Positions 27,381 to 36,791 of a stretch of 64,000 nucleotides of DNA are shown one piece after another. The position numbers and the translations under genes were made by a program. Within the stretch, counting starts at the first letter, position 1, and each line of letters opens with the position of its first letter. The notes beneath the pieces were generated by a model. It was not told where the DNA came from. It searched no databases and worked only from the letters and a program-made list of their open reading frames with translations. Origin of the DNA: Prevotella histicola JCM 15637 = DNF00424 (lineage in GTDB: Bacteria; Bacteroidota; Bacteroidia; Bacteroidales; Bacteroidaceae); assembly GCF_000613925.1 (NCBI RefSeq), contig NZ_BAJX01000005.1, positions 1 through 64,000 on the forward strand, in the 5' to 3' direction.

Positions 27381-29355
27381 ATGGCAGAAAATCAAGAAAA
27401 CGAGAGTAACTACTCCGCCAGTAATATTCAGGTCCTCGAAGGCTTGGAGGCAGTGCGCAAGCGTCCTGCCATGTATATTGGCGATATTAGTGAAAAGGGA
27501 CTTCATCATCTAATTAACGAGACCGTCGACAACTCTATTGACGAGGCGATGGCTGGCTATTGCAAGAATATTGAAGTAACCATCAACGAGGACAACTCTA
27601 TCACTGTTGAAGATGACGGTCGTGGAATCCCTGTTGATGAACACAAGAAACTACACAAGAGTGCTCTTGAAGTCGTCATGACAGTCCTCCACGCAGGTGG
27701 TAAGTTCGACAAAGGTTCGTACAAAGTCAGCGGTGGTCTGCATGGTGTTGGTGTGAGTTGTGTGAACGCACTCTCTACACATATGAAGTCACAAGTATTC
27801 CGTGATGGAAAGATTTACCAACAGGAATACGAGAAAGGAAAGCCACTCTATCCCGTAAAGGTCATCGGAGAAACCGACAAGACGGGTACTCGCCAGCAAT
27901 TCTGGCCTGATGGAGACATCTTTACCACAACGGTATTCCAGTGGGACATCGTCGCTCGACGCATGAGAGAGCTGGCTTATCTCAACGCAGGTATAAAGAT
28001 TACTCTGACAGACCTACGTCCTGACCCAGAGACAGGTAAGACTCGCACGGAGGTTTTCCATGCTAAAGATGGTCTAAAAGAGTTCGTCCGTTACGTAGAT
28101 CGCCATCGTCAACATCTATTTGATGATGTTATCTATCTTAAAACAGAGAAACAAGGTATCCCTATCGAGGTTGCTGTGATGTATAATACAGACTATACGG
28201 AGAACATACACTCCTATGTTAACAACATCAATACTATTGAAGGAGGTACTCACTTACAAGGTTTCCGTGCAGCATTAACCCGTACATTAAAGGCTTATGC
28301 TGACAATGACCCACAGATTTCAAAGCAGATTGAAAAGGCAAAGATAGAGATTACAGGTGAAGACTTCCGTGAGGGACTGACTGCAGTCATCTCTATTAAG
28401 GTTGCAGAGCCACAGTTTGAGGGACAGACAAAGACTAAATTAGGAAACTCAGAGGTATCTGGTGCAGTGCAACAAGCTGTAGGAGAAGCGCTGACAGACT
28501 ACTTAGAAGAGCATCCTAATGAGGCTAAAATGATCTGTAACAAGGTCATTCTTGCAGCAACAGCCCGTGTTGCAGCTCGTAAAGCTCGTGAAAGCGTACA
28601 GCGTAAAAACGTCATGAGCGGTGGAGGATTACCTGGAAAGCTAGCCGATTGTTCAAATAAAGACCCGAAAGACTGTGAGATATTCCTTGTGGAGGGTGAC
28701 TCTGCAGGTGGTTCAGCCAAGCAAGGTCGTGACCGTTACACACAAGCTATCCTCCCACTTCGTGGTAAAATCCTAAACGTAGAGAAGGTTCAACGCCACC
28801 GTGTGTTCGAGGCTGAGTCTGTAATGAACATTATTCAGTCCATTGGTGTACGCTTTGGTGTTGAAGAAAGTGAGGGCGAATTTGAGGCTAATATTGATAA
28901 ACTGCGCTATGACAAGATTATCATCATGACCGATGCCGACGTCGATGGTTCTCACATCGACACACTTATCATGACACTTTTCTATCGTTATATGCCAAAG
29001 GTTATCGAACAAGGACACCTCTATATCGCTACCCCACCACTCTATAAGTGTACATTCAAGAAGGTAAGTGAATACTGTTACACTGAGCAACAGCGTCAAG
29101 CTTTCCTTGATAAGTATGGAAATGGAACGGAAGATGGCAAGACAATCCACACACAACGCTATAAAGGTCTTGGTGAAATGAACCCAGAACAGTTGTGGGA
29201 AACGACTATGGACTAAGACTCGCCTTCTAAAGCAGGTTACTATAGAGAATGCTGCAGATGCAGATGAGATCTTCTCTATGCTTATGGGTGATGACGTAGA
29301 GCCTCGTCGTGACTTCATTGAGAAGAATGCAACCTATGCTAACATTGATGCATAG
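27381..29355 (+). CDS. gyrB: DNA gyrase subunit B, frameshifted near the C-terminus
   Basis: GyrB is the ATPase subunit of gyrase. Seen: the GHKL ATP site ([36 protein letters not shown]), the Toprim [15 protein letters not shown] and [11 protein letters not shown], and [18 protein letters not shown]. The frame ends wrongly at 29216 in GACTAAG. The other frame from 29218 reads [17 protein letters not shown] to YANIDA and stops at 29355. Restoring two C (GACCCTAAG) gives MDPKTRLL and about 658 residues, the usual length. Because gyrB is essential, a sequence error is likely. Confidence 0.95.
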
Positions 29356-29419
29356 AGCAGAATGTGGATGGAAAGCATATTTTCATAGAAACAAATAACA
29401 ATAAGATATCAAAAAGAAG

Positions 29420-29453
29420 ATCCCCTCCTCATGAAACAAGGAGGGGATTTTTT
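29420..29453 (+). terminator. gyrB terminator
   Basis: ATCCCCTCC pairs with GGAGGGGAT around an 11-base loop, followed by six T. Confidence 0.9.
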
Positions 29454-29507
29454 ATTCCTTTTGGGGAACTTTCTACAATTAATACACTAACTTTTCTTAC
29501 CTAACTA

Positions 29508-31934
29508 ATGAAACAATTTCTACTTTTTGTCACCCTTTTAGGGCTTACATCCACCATAAACGCACAACAACAATCCATGCTTTTATGGTACGATCACCCT
29601 GCACAATTCTTCGAAGAGAGCTTACCAATGGGTAATGGGAAGCTCGGTGCTCTCGTATATGGTGGTACTAAGAATGATACTATCTACCTAAATGATATAA
29701 CATACTGGACAGGAAAGCCCGTCAACCCCAATGAAGGAACAGGAAAATCAGTATGGATTCCACGAATTAGAGAGGCGCTTTTCGCAGAAAACTATCGTCT
29801 TGCAGACTCTTTACAGCATTATGTACAAGGTGAACAGTCAGCATCTTACCAGCCATTAGCCACCTTTAACCTCATAAACCTTACTCCGGGAGCTATTCAA
29901 AACTATCGTAGAGAACTTAATATAGACAGTGCTATGGCGCATGTCAGCTACCAACAAGATGGCGTAACATATAAAAAAGAGTATTTTGTCAGCCAATCAG
30001 ATAGCTTGATAGCCATACGTATCACTGCAGACAAGCCCGGAAAAGTAAACTTTAAGATAAGTCTTACGGCTCAAGTACCACATAAAACAAAGGCGTCTGA
30101 CGAACAATTGACAATGATTGGACATGCAACTGGCAAGGAAAACGAGACCATCCATGCCTGCACCATTGTACGTTTAACCCATAAGGAAGGTCAAGACAGC
30201 CACACAGACAGCACCCTTACAGTAGAAAATGCAGACGAAGCAACCCTCTACATAGTCAATGCTACGAGCTTCAATGGCTTCAACAAACATCCAGTCGATG
30301 ATGGGGCGGATTACATGAACAATGCTATTGACGCAGCATGGCACACGAAAAACTTCACATATAACGAATTCAAACAACGCCATATCAATGCTTATCAACG
30401 GCTATACCAACGTCTGAACCTTCACTTAGGACATGATAAGTACGACAATAACATACCAACCGACGAATTACTAAAGAAGTATTCTACACCACATACACCC
30501 CTATCAGTAGCTGCACAACGCTATCTTGAGACCTTATACTTCCAATTTGGACGTTATCTTCTGCTCTCTTGCTCTCGCACACCAGGTGTTCCTGCTAACC
30601 TACAAGGGCTCTGGACACCCTATCTTTTCTCTCCTTGGCGTGGTAATTACACCATGAACATCAACTTAGAAGAGAACTATTGGCCAGCAAACAGTACCAA
30701 TATCAGTGAGACTATACAACCTCTCTTCAGCTTTTTAAAAGGCTTAGCGGCAAACGGAAAGTACACTGCACACAATTTCTATGGGGTGAATGAGGGATGG
30801 TGTGCGTCCCATAACAGTGATATATGGTGCAAGACAGCCCCGGTAGGAGAAGGAAAAGAGAGCCCGGAATGGGCAAACTGGAACCTCGGTGGAGCCTGGT
30901 TAGTAAATACTCTTTGGGATTATTACCTCTACACACAGGACTTTCAGATGCTAAAAAGCACAATCTATCCACTTATGGAGGGTGCTTCTCGCTTCTGCAA
31001 GCAATGGTTAATAGAAAATCCTAAGCATCCAGGAGAACTCATTACAGCACCAAGTACGACCCCAGAAAACGAATATCTCACAGATAAAGGCTACCATGGA
31101 ACTACCTGTTACGGAGGAACTGCCGACTTAGCCATCATCCGTGAGCTGTTTGAAAACACCCAACAAGCACGTAGAATACTAAACATAAAGCCTGATAAAC
31201 AACTCAATAACACCTTAAAAAGACTACATCCCTACACCATTGGTGCTGAAGGAGATCTCAATGAGTGGTATTATGACTGGAAAGACTATGACCCTCAACA
31301 TCGACACCAGTCTCATCTCATCGGACTTTATCCAGGAATGCACCTGCAAAGGCATGCTATTCAGACTAAAGATTCAAGTCTTTTAAAAGCTGCTAAGCAG
31401 ACTTTAATACAAAAAGGAGATGAAAGTACAGGATGGAGCACAGGTTGGCGCATCAATCTTTGGGCGCGATTAGGGGAAGGAAAGCATGCTTACGAAATTT
31501 ATCACAGACTTCTCAGCTATGTATCTCCAGAAGAATACCATGGACCTGACGCCGTTCACCGTGGCGGAACCTATCCGAATCTCTTCGATGCCCACCCTCC
31601 TTTCCAGATTGATGGGAACTTTGGAGGCACAGCAGGAGTATGTGAAATGCTGGTACAAAGCACCTTAGAGATCGTAAACAACAAACCTGTCTATTACATT
31701 CATCTGCTTCCAGCCTTGCCTCATGTATGGAAAGATGGCGAAATAAAGGGTTTAAAGACACGTGGAGGATTAACTATTGACATGCAATGGTACGACCATC
31801 AAGTATACGCTTTACACATCAAAGCTGATGCAGATGTAACCATAAACCTCCATTATAACGGCAAAACAGACTCTGTCAAGAGATTAAAGAAAGGACAAGA
31901 AATGCTCTTCAGAGCCATTGATGGAGCCTTATAA
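29508..31934 (+). CDS. Glycoside hydrolase family 95 (alpha-L-fucosidase type)
   Basis: An 808-residue exported protein: signal peptide MKQFLLFVTLLGLTSTINA, then the GH95 N-terminal beta domain (ESLPMGNGKLGALVYGG, LNDITYWTG), and an alpha/alpha barrel. Residues matching the known catalytic set of GH95 (two Asn, Glu, Asp) are present: N384 and N386 in NINLEENYW, E520 in PSTTPEN and D702 in QIDGNFGG. Spacing is close to that of the characterised bifidobacterial enzyme. It should release alpha-1,2-linked fucose from glycans such as mucin; some GH95 members act on galactose. An AraC regulator follows by 75 bases. No SusCD pair is adjacent. Confidence 0.88.
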   Translation: MKQFLLFVTLLGLTSTINAQQQSMLLWYDHPAQFFEESLPMGNGKLGALVYGGTKNDTIYLNDITYWTGKPVNPNEGTGKSVWIPRIREALFAENYRLADSLQHYVQGEQSASYQPLATFNLINLTPGAIQNYRRELNIDSAMAHVSYQQDGVTYKKEYFVSQSDSLIAIRITADKPGKVNFKISLTAQVPHKTKASDEQLTMIGHATGKENETIHACTIVRLTHKEGQDSHTDSTLTVENADEATLYIVNATSFNGFNKHPVDDGADYMNNAIDAAWHTKNFTYNEFKQRHINAYQRLYQRLNLHLGHDKYDNNIPTDELLKKYSTPHTPLSVAAQRYLETLYFQFGRYLLLSCSRTPGVPANLQGLWTPYLFSPWRGNYTMNINLEENYWPANSTNISETIQPLFSFLKGLAANGKYTAHNFYGVNEGWCASHNSDIWCKTAPVGEGKESPEWANWNLGGAWLVNTLWDYYLYTQDFQMLKSTIYPLMEGASRFCKQWLIENPKHPGELITAPSTTPENEYLTDKGYHGTTCYGGTADLAIIRELFENTQQARRILNIKPDKQLNNTLKRLHPYTIGAEGDLNEWYYDWKDYDPQHRHQSHLIGLYPGMHLQRHAIQTKDSSLLKAAKQTLIQKGDESTGWSTGWRINLWARLGEGKHAYEIYHRLLSYVSPEEYHGPDAVHRGGTYPNLFDAHPPFQIDGNFGGTAGVCEMLVQSTLEIVNNKPVYYIHLLPALPHVWKDGEIKGLKTRGGLTIDMQWYDHQVYALHIKADADVTINLHYNGKTDSVKRLKKGQEMLFRAIDGAL

Positions 31935-31981
31935 TGTTCTTTTCTTCTACAAAATAAGGACGAAAAAAAGAAATAAATACG

Positions 31982-31989
31982 TATATTTG
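31982..31989 (+). promoter_or_regulatory. -7 element of the second AraC gene
   Basis: TATATTTG, 20 bases before the ATG at 32010. The -33 position is not recognisable. Confidence 0.45.
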
Positions 31990-32009
31990 CAGGCAAAAAC
32001 GAAGAAATA

Positions 32010-32894
32010 ATGAACAAGAATATAAAGCTTGCAGAGGTAAATGTGGCACATGCAAAGCATGTTTACCCTGAAGGAAAGTACATAGATAATGACTTGATAC
32101 TCTTTGAGGACATCGCCAAAGTTCCTCTTCCTTCAAGTTCTTCACGTATGAAGAGCCTCTTCCTCGCCCTTTGCACCAGTGGCAAAGCACGCTACACCGT
32201 TGACACAAAGCAACATGAAGTCAGTGAAGGAGACGTTATCATCATCAGTGAAGGACAAGTGGTAGGCGATTATCTACTATCACCTGACTGTAAGGGTATC
32301 GCCCTTATCATGTCCTATGACTTCTTTCACAACACTGTAAGCGGTATTCATGAGCTGTCAGCTCTTTTCCTTTTTGCACGTACTCATCCTGTTTTCCATC
32401 TTGATGCACAACAAAGCAAAGATCTACAGAATGATATTGCACACATCAAACAGAAGATAATAGATGTCAATCACCGCTTTCGACGGGAATTAGTGATGAC
32501 AATGCTGAAGGCTCTCATCTATGATATGAGTAACATCATCTACCGTTTCCAGCAATTAGAAACCGAAGGACAGACACGTGCAGAGGTCATTTTCAGAGAA
32601 TTCATACAAGCTGTTGAGAAGAATTTCCATACAGAACGACGCGTAAGCTGGTATGCTAAACAACTCTGTATCACATCAAAATACCTTTCAGAGACCATCC
32701 GCAGCATCAGCAAACGTACACCGAGCGACTGGATTGACTCCTATGTAACACGTGAATTATGCGTAATGTTGAAGAACAGTACACTAAGTATCAAGCAAAT
32801 TGCTGATGAAATGCATTTCGCCAATCAAAGTTTCATGGGGAAATACTTCAAAGAACATGTGGGAATGAGTCCTACTCAATTCAGAAGAAGTTGA
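32010..32894 (+). CDS. AraC-family transcriptional regulator
   Basis: A 294-residue soluble regulator with an AraC-like cupin N-terminus (about 40-130, with EVSEGDVIIISEGQV) and a C-terminal AraC double HTH (about 200-294: VSWYAKQLCITSKYLSETI, then IKQIADEMHFANQSFMGKYF and SPTQFRRS). It has its own -7 box, so it can be made independently of the GH95 gene. It may respond to a sugar, but no ligand can be deduced. Confidence 0.88.
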   Translation: MNKNIKLAEVNVAHAKHVYPEGKYIDNDLILFEDIAKVPLPSSSSRMKSLFLALCTSGKARYTVDTKQHEVSEGDVIIISEGQVVGDYLLSPDCKGIALIMSYDFFHNTVSGIHELSALFLFARTHPVFHLDAQQSKDLQNDIAHIKQKIIDVNHRFRRELVMTMLKALIYDMSNIIYRFQQLETEGQTRAEVIFREFIQAVEKNFHTERRVSWYAKQLCITSKYLSETIRSISKRTPSDWIDSYVTRELCVMLKNSTLSIKQIADEMHFANQSFMGKYFKEHVGMSPTQFRRS

Positions 32895-32956
32895 CAGACG
32901 GATGATCAAAAGAGCTCATAACTCATAGTAGGAGTAGCATGCTGACATGCAGATAA

Positions 32957-33565
32957 CTACTGTTCTTCAGTCTGGTCACCCATCAACTGGTCAGCGACTT
33001 CACACAATTCATCATACCATTCCTTACCAAATCGACGTGTAAGGGGTTCTTTTAGGAATTTATAAAGGGGAAGATTCAGTTCTTCTCCTTTTTTTCTTGC
33101 ATCTGAACAGATGCGCCAATGGTGATAATTGATACCACATGTGCCGTTACCAAAGTCCTTTACACGAATCGGATATAAGGAACATGAGATGGGTTTAACG
33201 AACCCTGTCTTGCCATTTCGGTATGATCGTTCCAAAGCACATAGGCAACAACCATTCTCATAACACGTGAAAACACAGTCCTTACCACCAACAATACTCG
33301 TTACCAAGTCACCTTCCACATCCGTATAAGCAACACCTTGCTTATCAATAACAGCCTGAGCTGAAGCTGAAAGATCACTCCAGACGGTATCCAAGGCATT
33401 CTCTATCTCCATTGTTTCATCCATAGTCACAGGCGCGCCAGCGTCGCCTTCTATGCAACACTGCCCATGACACTTATCCAGATCACAACAGAATTTCACC
33501 GTCAGGATATCTGGTGAGACCAAAACATTCCCCACCATAAATATGTGATCATACACGTTTCCCAT
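32957..33565 (-). CDS. DUF3109-family cysteine-rich protein
   Basis: 202 residues with many cysteines in the pattern of the DUF3109/YkgJ-like families: FCCDLDKCHGQCC near residue 27-39, then DCVFTCYENGCCLCALE, ISCSLYPIRV and WRICSDARKKG. These families are thought to bind Zn or an Fe-S cluster. Function is unknown. It follows ung by 45 bases in the same direction and may be co-transcribed with it. Confidence 0.85.
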   Translation of the reverse strand: MGNVYDHIFMVGNVLVSPDILTVKFCCDLDKCHGQCCIEGDAGAPVTMDETMEIENALDTVWSDLSASAQAVIDKQGVAYTDVEGDLVTSIVGGKDCVFTCYENGCCLCALERSYRNGKTGFVKPISCSLYPIRVKDFGNGTCGINYHHWRICSDARKKGEELNLPLYKFLKEPLTRRFGKEWYDELCEVADQLMGDQTEEQ

Positions 33566-33610
33566 CTTCTTTTCGCTAAATTATTTCATAACCAACAACA
33601 CATCACCTTT

Positions 33611-34276
33611 TTACCATTCAATAGGCTGTATACCATGCGTCGTTAAGTAAGCATTACAACGCGAGAATTGATGTTGTCCGAACCACCCACCACGATTGGC
33701 TGATAGTGGTGAAGGATGCACACTCTCAAGCACACAATGCCGTTGTTGGTCAATCAATGCCTTCTTACTACGTGCAAATCCACCCCAAAGCATAAACACT
33801 AAGTTCTCACGACCATCACTCAAAGCCTTGATAGCAGCATCTGTGAAGGTGCCCCACCCTAACCGTTGATGACTGTTTGCAGCATGTGCACGAACTGTAA
33901 GCGTAGCATTGAGCAGGAGAACTCCTTGCTCTGCCCATCGTGTAAGGTCGCCAGATCGACTTACAGGCTTACCCAAATCGTCTGCTATCTCCTTATATAT
34001 GTTTACCAAAGATGGTGGAATCTGCACACCATCTGGTACGGAGAAGCTAAGTCCCATAGCCTGACCAGGCTCATGATAAGGGTCCTGACCGATAATAACA
34101 ACCTTGACCTTTTCAAAAGGACATAAGTTGAAAGCATTGAATATCAACCTTCCAGGAGGATAACAAGGAAACTTTTGATATTCCTGCCTTACCTGTTCGC
34201 ACAGCTGATGGAAGTAAGGTTTATCAAACTCGGCACCTAACCGTTGCTCCCATGATGGTTCAATCTTTACACTCAT
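33611..34276 (-). CDS. ung: Uracil-DNA glycosylase (family 1)
   Basis: Ung removes uracil from DNA. Visible: VVIIGQDPYHEPGQAMGLSF with the catalytic Asp, LLNATLTVRAHAANSH, VFMLWGGFARSKK and HPSPLSANRGGWFG with the active-site His. Start chosen at 34276 (221 residues, MSVKIEPSWEQRLG), although the frame is open to 34345, because a full promoter lies at 34325-34294, downstream of the longer start. That promoter's -33 box overlaps the T-run of the preceding gene's terminator. Confidence 0.96.
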   Translation of the reverse strand: MSVKIEPSWEQRLGAEFDKPYFHQLCEQVRQEYQKFPCYPPGRLIFNAFNLCPFEKVKVVIIGQDPYHEPGQAMGLSFSVPDGVQIPPSLVNIYKEIADDLGKPVSRSGDLTRWAEQGVLLLNATLTVRAHAANSHQRLGWGTFTDAAIKALSDGRENLVFMLWGGFARSKKALIDQQRHCVLESVHPSPLSANRGGWFGQHQFSRCNAYLTTHGIQPIEW

Positions 34277-34293
34277 AGTGGAATTATTTATTG

Positions 34294-34325
34294 CAAAAGT
34301 ACGACAAAGTTCTGATAACAACAAA
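34294..34325 (-). promoter_or_regulatory. ung promoter
   Basis: Minus strand: TTTG (34325-34322), 20 bases, TACTTTTG (34301-34294). The -33 box is the end of the T-tract of the terminator at 34326-34351, a very compact join. Confidence 0.75.
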
Positions 34326-34351
34326 AAAGTCGTGCCTTTCAGCACGACTTT
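34326..34351 (-). terminator. Terminator of the small secreted protein gene 34372
   Basis: AAAGTCGTGC pairs with GCACGACTTT across CTTTCA, followed on the minus strand by a T-run. A 41-base copy including flanks (34313-34353) is repeated identically at 34993-35033. Confidence 0.88.
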
Positions 34352-34371
34352 ATCTTATCTTAAGTTCTCAA

Positions 34372-34707
34372 TTACTGCTCGCTTAACTTTCTTATTTTCT
34401 TCTTATACTTCATAGCTTTCTCCGCATCCTTTAGTGCCTGCCTCTTCACCTTCTCATTCTTTCGGGCATTTTGATAACTTGTTTTAGCCTGTTTATATGC
34501 CTTCTCTGCAGAGTTTAAAGAAGCTTTTGCATCCGCTGTACGTGCCTTTGCATGCTTATACTCTACCTTTGCATTGTTAATACGGTTCTGCAACTGTGCC
34601 TTTGACATTGCATTATAGTTAAAACTACGGTTATCTTGTGCTTGTGTTGCACATGCAACAAACGTAAAAACTACTGTCAATAACAATACTATCTTACTTA
34701 ACTTCAT
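34372..34707 (-). CDS. Small secreted Lys/Ala-rich helical protein
   Basis: 111 residues with an N-terminal signal (MKLSKIVLLLTVVFTFVACA), which could be lipobox-type at Cys19 or be cleaved after TQA. The mature part is highly charged and helical (AKASLNSAEKAYKQAKTSYQ), probably a coiled coil. No function is known. It is the first of three similar genes at 34372-36647, all with a signal ending near QAQ. Confidence 0.75.
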   Translation of the reverse strand: MKLSKIVLLLTVVFTFVACATQAQDNRSFNYNAMSKAQLQNRINNAKVEYKHAKARTADAKASLNSAEKAYKQAKTSYQNARKNEKVKRQALKDAEKAMKYKKKIRKLSEQ

Positions 34708-34992
34708 AATTTTACTTATTAAAAATTAAACCTTAAAACCAACTCTATCTTACAAGTAAGAAATCTTATGAGCACAAAAATAACAAGAAAAGTACACTAA
34801 ATCATAGAAATAAGGTATAAAGATATGTTTTTTTTAACTTATTAACTATCCTAATCCAAATCTCTAATAGATGCCCATGTAACTATCAAACTTACGTGTT
34901 CTCTACACCTTATGGTTCTTTTAACATGAAATTAAATAGATTCTATGAAGGTAAAACCAACATTTTAAATCATGAAGAGTACAATAAAAGGT
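34708..34992. other. AT-rich intergenic segment
   Basis: Upstream region of gene 34372. A minus-strand TATTTTTG at 34782-34775 is a possible -7 box; no good -33 partner. Nothing else was recognised up to the terminator copy at 34993. Confidence 0.4.
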
Positions 34993-35005
34993 TGATAACA
35001 ACAAA

Positions 35006-35031
35006 AAAGTCGTGCCTTTCAGCACGACTTT
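35006..35031 (-). terminator. Terminator of the repeat-containing secreted protein gene 35051
   Basis: The same hairpin as at 34326-34351, embedded in an identical 41-base block (34993-35033). The copying suggests that gene and terminator were duplicated together. Confidence 0.88.
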
Positions 35032-35050
35032 ATATGTCTCAAATAAAGGT

Positions 35051-35521
35051 TTACTTCTGATTTGCCTTGCATTGTTTCTTGCAGAGTCTTCTCTCTTTTC
35101 TGGCTTTTTCCCAAGCCTTTACCTTAGCTTTATCCTTACGATAAGTGTTTCTTACCTTCTGTTTTACATTGTCATAAGCCTTCACTACTTTCGCTTCTCC
35201 AGCATGTAGATCTTTCTTTCCAACTGCTTCCGCATGCTTAACGCCAGCTTTTACCTTCTGAGCATCCTTCTTAACTGTTGCTGCAGTTGCCTTCTCAGCA
35301 TGCTTAACACCAGCTTTTACCTTTCGAGCATCCTTCTTAACCGTTGCTGCGGTTGCCTTTTCGGCATGCTTAACATCAGCTTTGGCCTTATCAACCAATG
35401 TGTCAATACGCTCTTTCAGGGTCTCATGTTTCTTCTCTGTCTTTGTTGTTTGTGCCTGTACACTAAGTGAAGTGAAGGCTGCCATTACTGCTACTGACAA
35501 TGCAATCTTACGTAATACCAT
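35051..35521 (-). CDS. Secreted Lys/Ala-rich protein with 22-residue tandem repeats
   Basis: 156 residues: signal peptide ending SLSVQA/QT, then two full 22-residue repeats and a partial third built on VKHAEKATAATVKKDA. The repeats are visible in DNA as 66-bp units starting at 35237, 35303 and 35369. The C-terminus is basic with cysteines (RRLCKKQCKANQK). It resembles LEA-like or apolipoprotein-like amphipathic helices, but that is form, not homology. Function unknown; a -7 box TATCTTTG is at 35599-35592. Confidence 0.75.
   Translation of the reverse strand: MVLRKIALSVAVMAAFTSLSVQAQTTKTEKKHETLKERIDTLVDKAKADVKHAEKATAATVKKDARKVKAGVKHAEKATAATVKKDAQKVKAGVKHAEAVGKKDLHAGEAKVVKAYDNVKQKVRNTYRKDKAKVKAWEKARKERRLCKKQCKANQK
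35237..35400 (-). repeat. 66-bp in-frame tandem repeat (2.5 copies)
   Basis: Units begin at 35237, 35303 and 35369 with CTTAAC(G/A)(C/T)CAGCTTT on the plus strand. Each encodes 22 residues, so a change in copy number would keep the frame. Confidence 0.85.
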
Positions 35522-35591
35522 AATCTTTTCTTATTAAATAAATTAAACATTAAATTCTATGTCATCGAAAGAATATCATCTTTCCTAGGCA

Positions 35592-35599
35592 CAAAGATA
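35592..35599 (-). promoter_or_regulatory. -7 element of gene 35051
   Basis: Minus-strand TATCTTTG, 71 bases before the ATG. TTTG boxes exist upstream at 15 and 24 bases rather than 20. Confidence 0.45.
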
Positions 35600-35942
35600 G
35601 CGAAAGTCAAATCTCAAAAGACACAAAAGGCACTGAATATTCGTTCCTTTTAGTTTAATTAAGATTTAAGTCACTACCAAATGAATTATCAACCATTACG
35701 TATACTCAATATAGTTACAAAGCAGATGATTCACTTAAAAGTTCAAATAACCCAACCCATAGTTCCAAACTAAGCCCATCAAAACGCACGGAAAAGGCAC
35801 CCTTAGGATGCAGAAAGACACAGATAGATTACAGTAAAATAATATTACACTTCAAAGAGTGTAATAAAGAACAAGACAAGAGAAAATGGCTTTGAGTCAA
35901 TTCTGTAACCTACAAATTATCAATCAGTTACAAAGCGGCTTA

Positions 35943-36050
35943 CAAAAGGGCGTCTTTCACATTGCAAAAGGGCATCTTTTACACGGTAAAAGGGCACCTT
36001 TTGAAGTGCAAAAGGGCATCTTTTAGAACGTGAAAGACGCCCTTTTAAAA
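35943..36050. repeat. 22-bp-period intergenic repeat array C (core AAAAGGGCRYCTTTT)
   Basis: Units start near 35944, 35966, 35988 and 36010: AAAAGGGCGTCTTTC, AAAAGGGCATCTTTT, AAAAGGGCACCTTTT, AAAAGGGCATCTTTT, and a final reversed unit GAAAGACGCCCTTTT at about 36032. The array lies between two small secreted protein genes, nearer the 3' end of the second. The rest of 35600-36190 is AT-rich without any recognised feature. Confidence 0.88.
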
Positions 36051-36196
36051 ACCAACAAGGAATTTATATTACAAAAAAGGAGAATCAGTTTCTTATATAA
36101 CAAAGTGAATATAGATTCTCTTCTATTATATGATTAGTTCCTTACCCACATACTGATGAAGATCAACAGAGCACTTTAAACGGATAAAAACAAAAA

Positions 36197-36220
36197 AAGC
36201 CGTACCTTTCGGTACGACTT
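36197..36220 (-). terminator. Terminator of gene 36264
   Basis: AAGCCGTACC pairs with GGTACGACTT across TTTC with one mismatch; A-rich on the left, hence T-rich on the minus strand. It is a diverged relative of the two copied terminators at 34326 and 35006. Confidence 0.8.
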
Positions 36221-36263
36221 CAATTGTTTTAAAACGAGGATTTACTCCTTGTTTTCCATAATA

Positions 36264-36647
36264 CTACTTCTTGGAAACACGCTTTACTCTTCTTGTTGTT
36301 TCCCAAGTTTTTACTTTGGCTTTACCCTTACCATAGGCGTTCTGAACGGTCTGCTTTGCTTTATCAAAGCCCTTTTCGACTTTCTCAAAACCAGCATCAG
36401 CCGTTGCTTCACCAATGCTTCCTGCACGCTGAGCACCTGATTTTACAGTATTAACATCAGTGCCAACCTTGTCAACAGTGGTCTTTGCAGCTTGCTTTAC
36501 ATCAGATCCAACTTTATTAATCAAAGTATCTATACTCTGTTTTACTGTATCCTGAACCCTTCCAGTATTGTTTGTCTGTGCTTGTACACTAAGAGAACAG
36601 AATCCAATCATCGCTGTTAATGATAATACAATCTTACGTGTGTCCAT
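36264..36647 (-). CDS. Secreted Lys-rich helical protein, paralogue of gene 35051
   Basis: From Met 36647 the product has 127 residues: signal peptide MDTRKIVLSLTAMIGFCSLS then VQAQT, nearly the same end as in gene 35051. The mature part has repeated amphipathic segments (SDVKQAAKTTVDKVGTDV) and a basic tail (TRRVKRVSKK). The frame is open to 36746, but that part overlaps the gpmI terminator and lacks a signal, so the later Met is chosen. Function unknown. Confidence 0.72.
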   Translation of the reverse strand: MDTRKIVLSLTAMIGFCSLSVQAQTNNTGRVQDTVKQSIDTLINKVGSDVKQAAKTTVDKVGTDVNTVKSGAQRAGSIGEATADAGFEKVEKGFDKAKQTVQNAYGKGKAKVKTWETTRRVKRVSKK

Positions 36648-36714
36648 AATCTTTTTACCTTTTAAGTTATACATTAATACTTTTCTCGCGAAAGAAATTA
36701 CATCTTTGCAGAAA

Positions 36715-36722
36715 CAAAGGTA
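36715..36722 (-). promoter_or_regulatory. -7 element of gene 36264
   Basis: Minus-strand TACCTTTG, 67 bases before the chosen ATG and just after the gpmI terminator. No -33 box at 20 bases. Confidence 0.45.
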
Positions 36723-36731
36723 ATAAAAAAG

Positions 36732-36763
36732 AATCCCAAAAGCCATAAATAGCTTTTGGGATT
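36732..36763 (-). terminator. gpmI terminator
   Basis: A perfect 12-bp stem, AATCCCAAAAGC with GCTTTTGGGATT, with an 8-base loop and a T-rich tail on the minus strand. Confidence 0.9.
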
Positions 36764-36791
36764 CTATTATTTTAGTCTAAATTATACTTGA

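Noticed and set aside
34277..34345. Longer ung start at 34345
   Set aside because: It would place the ung promoter inside the coding sequence and cross the upstream terminator.
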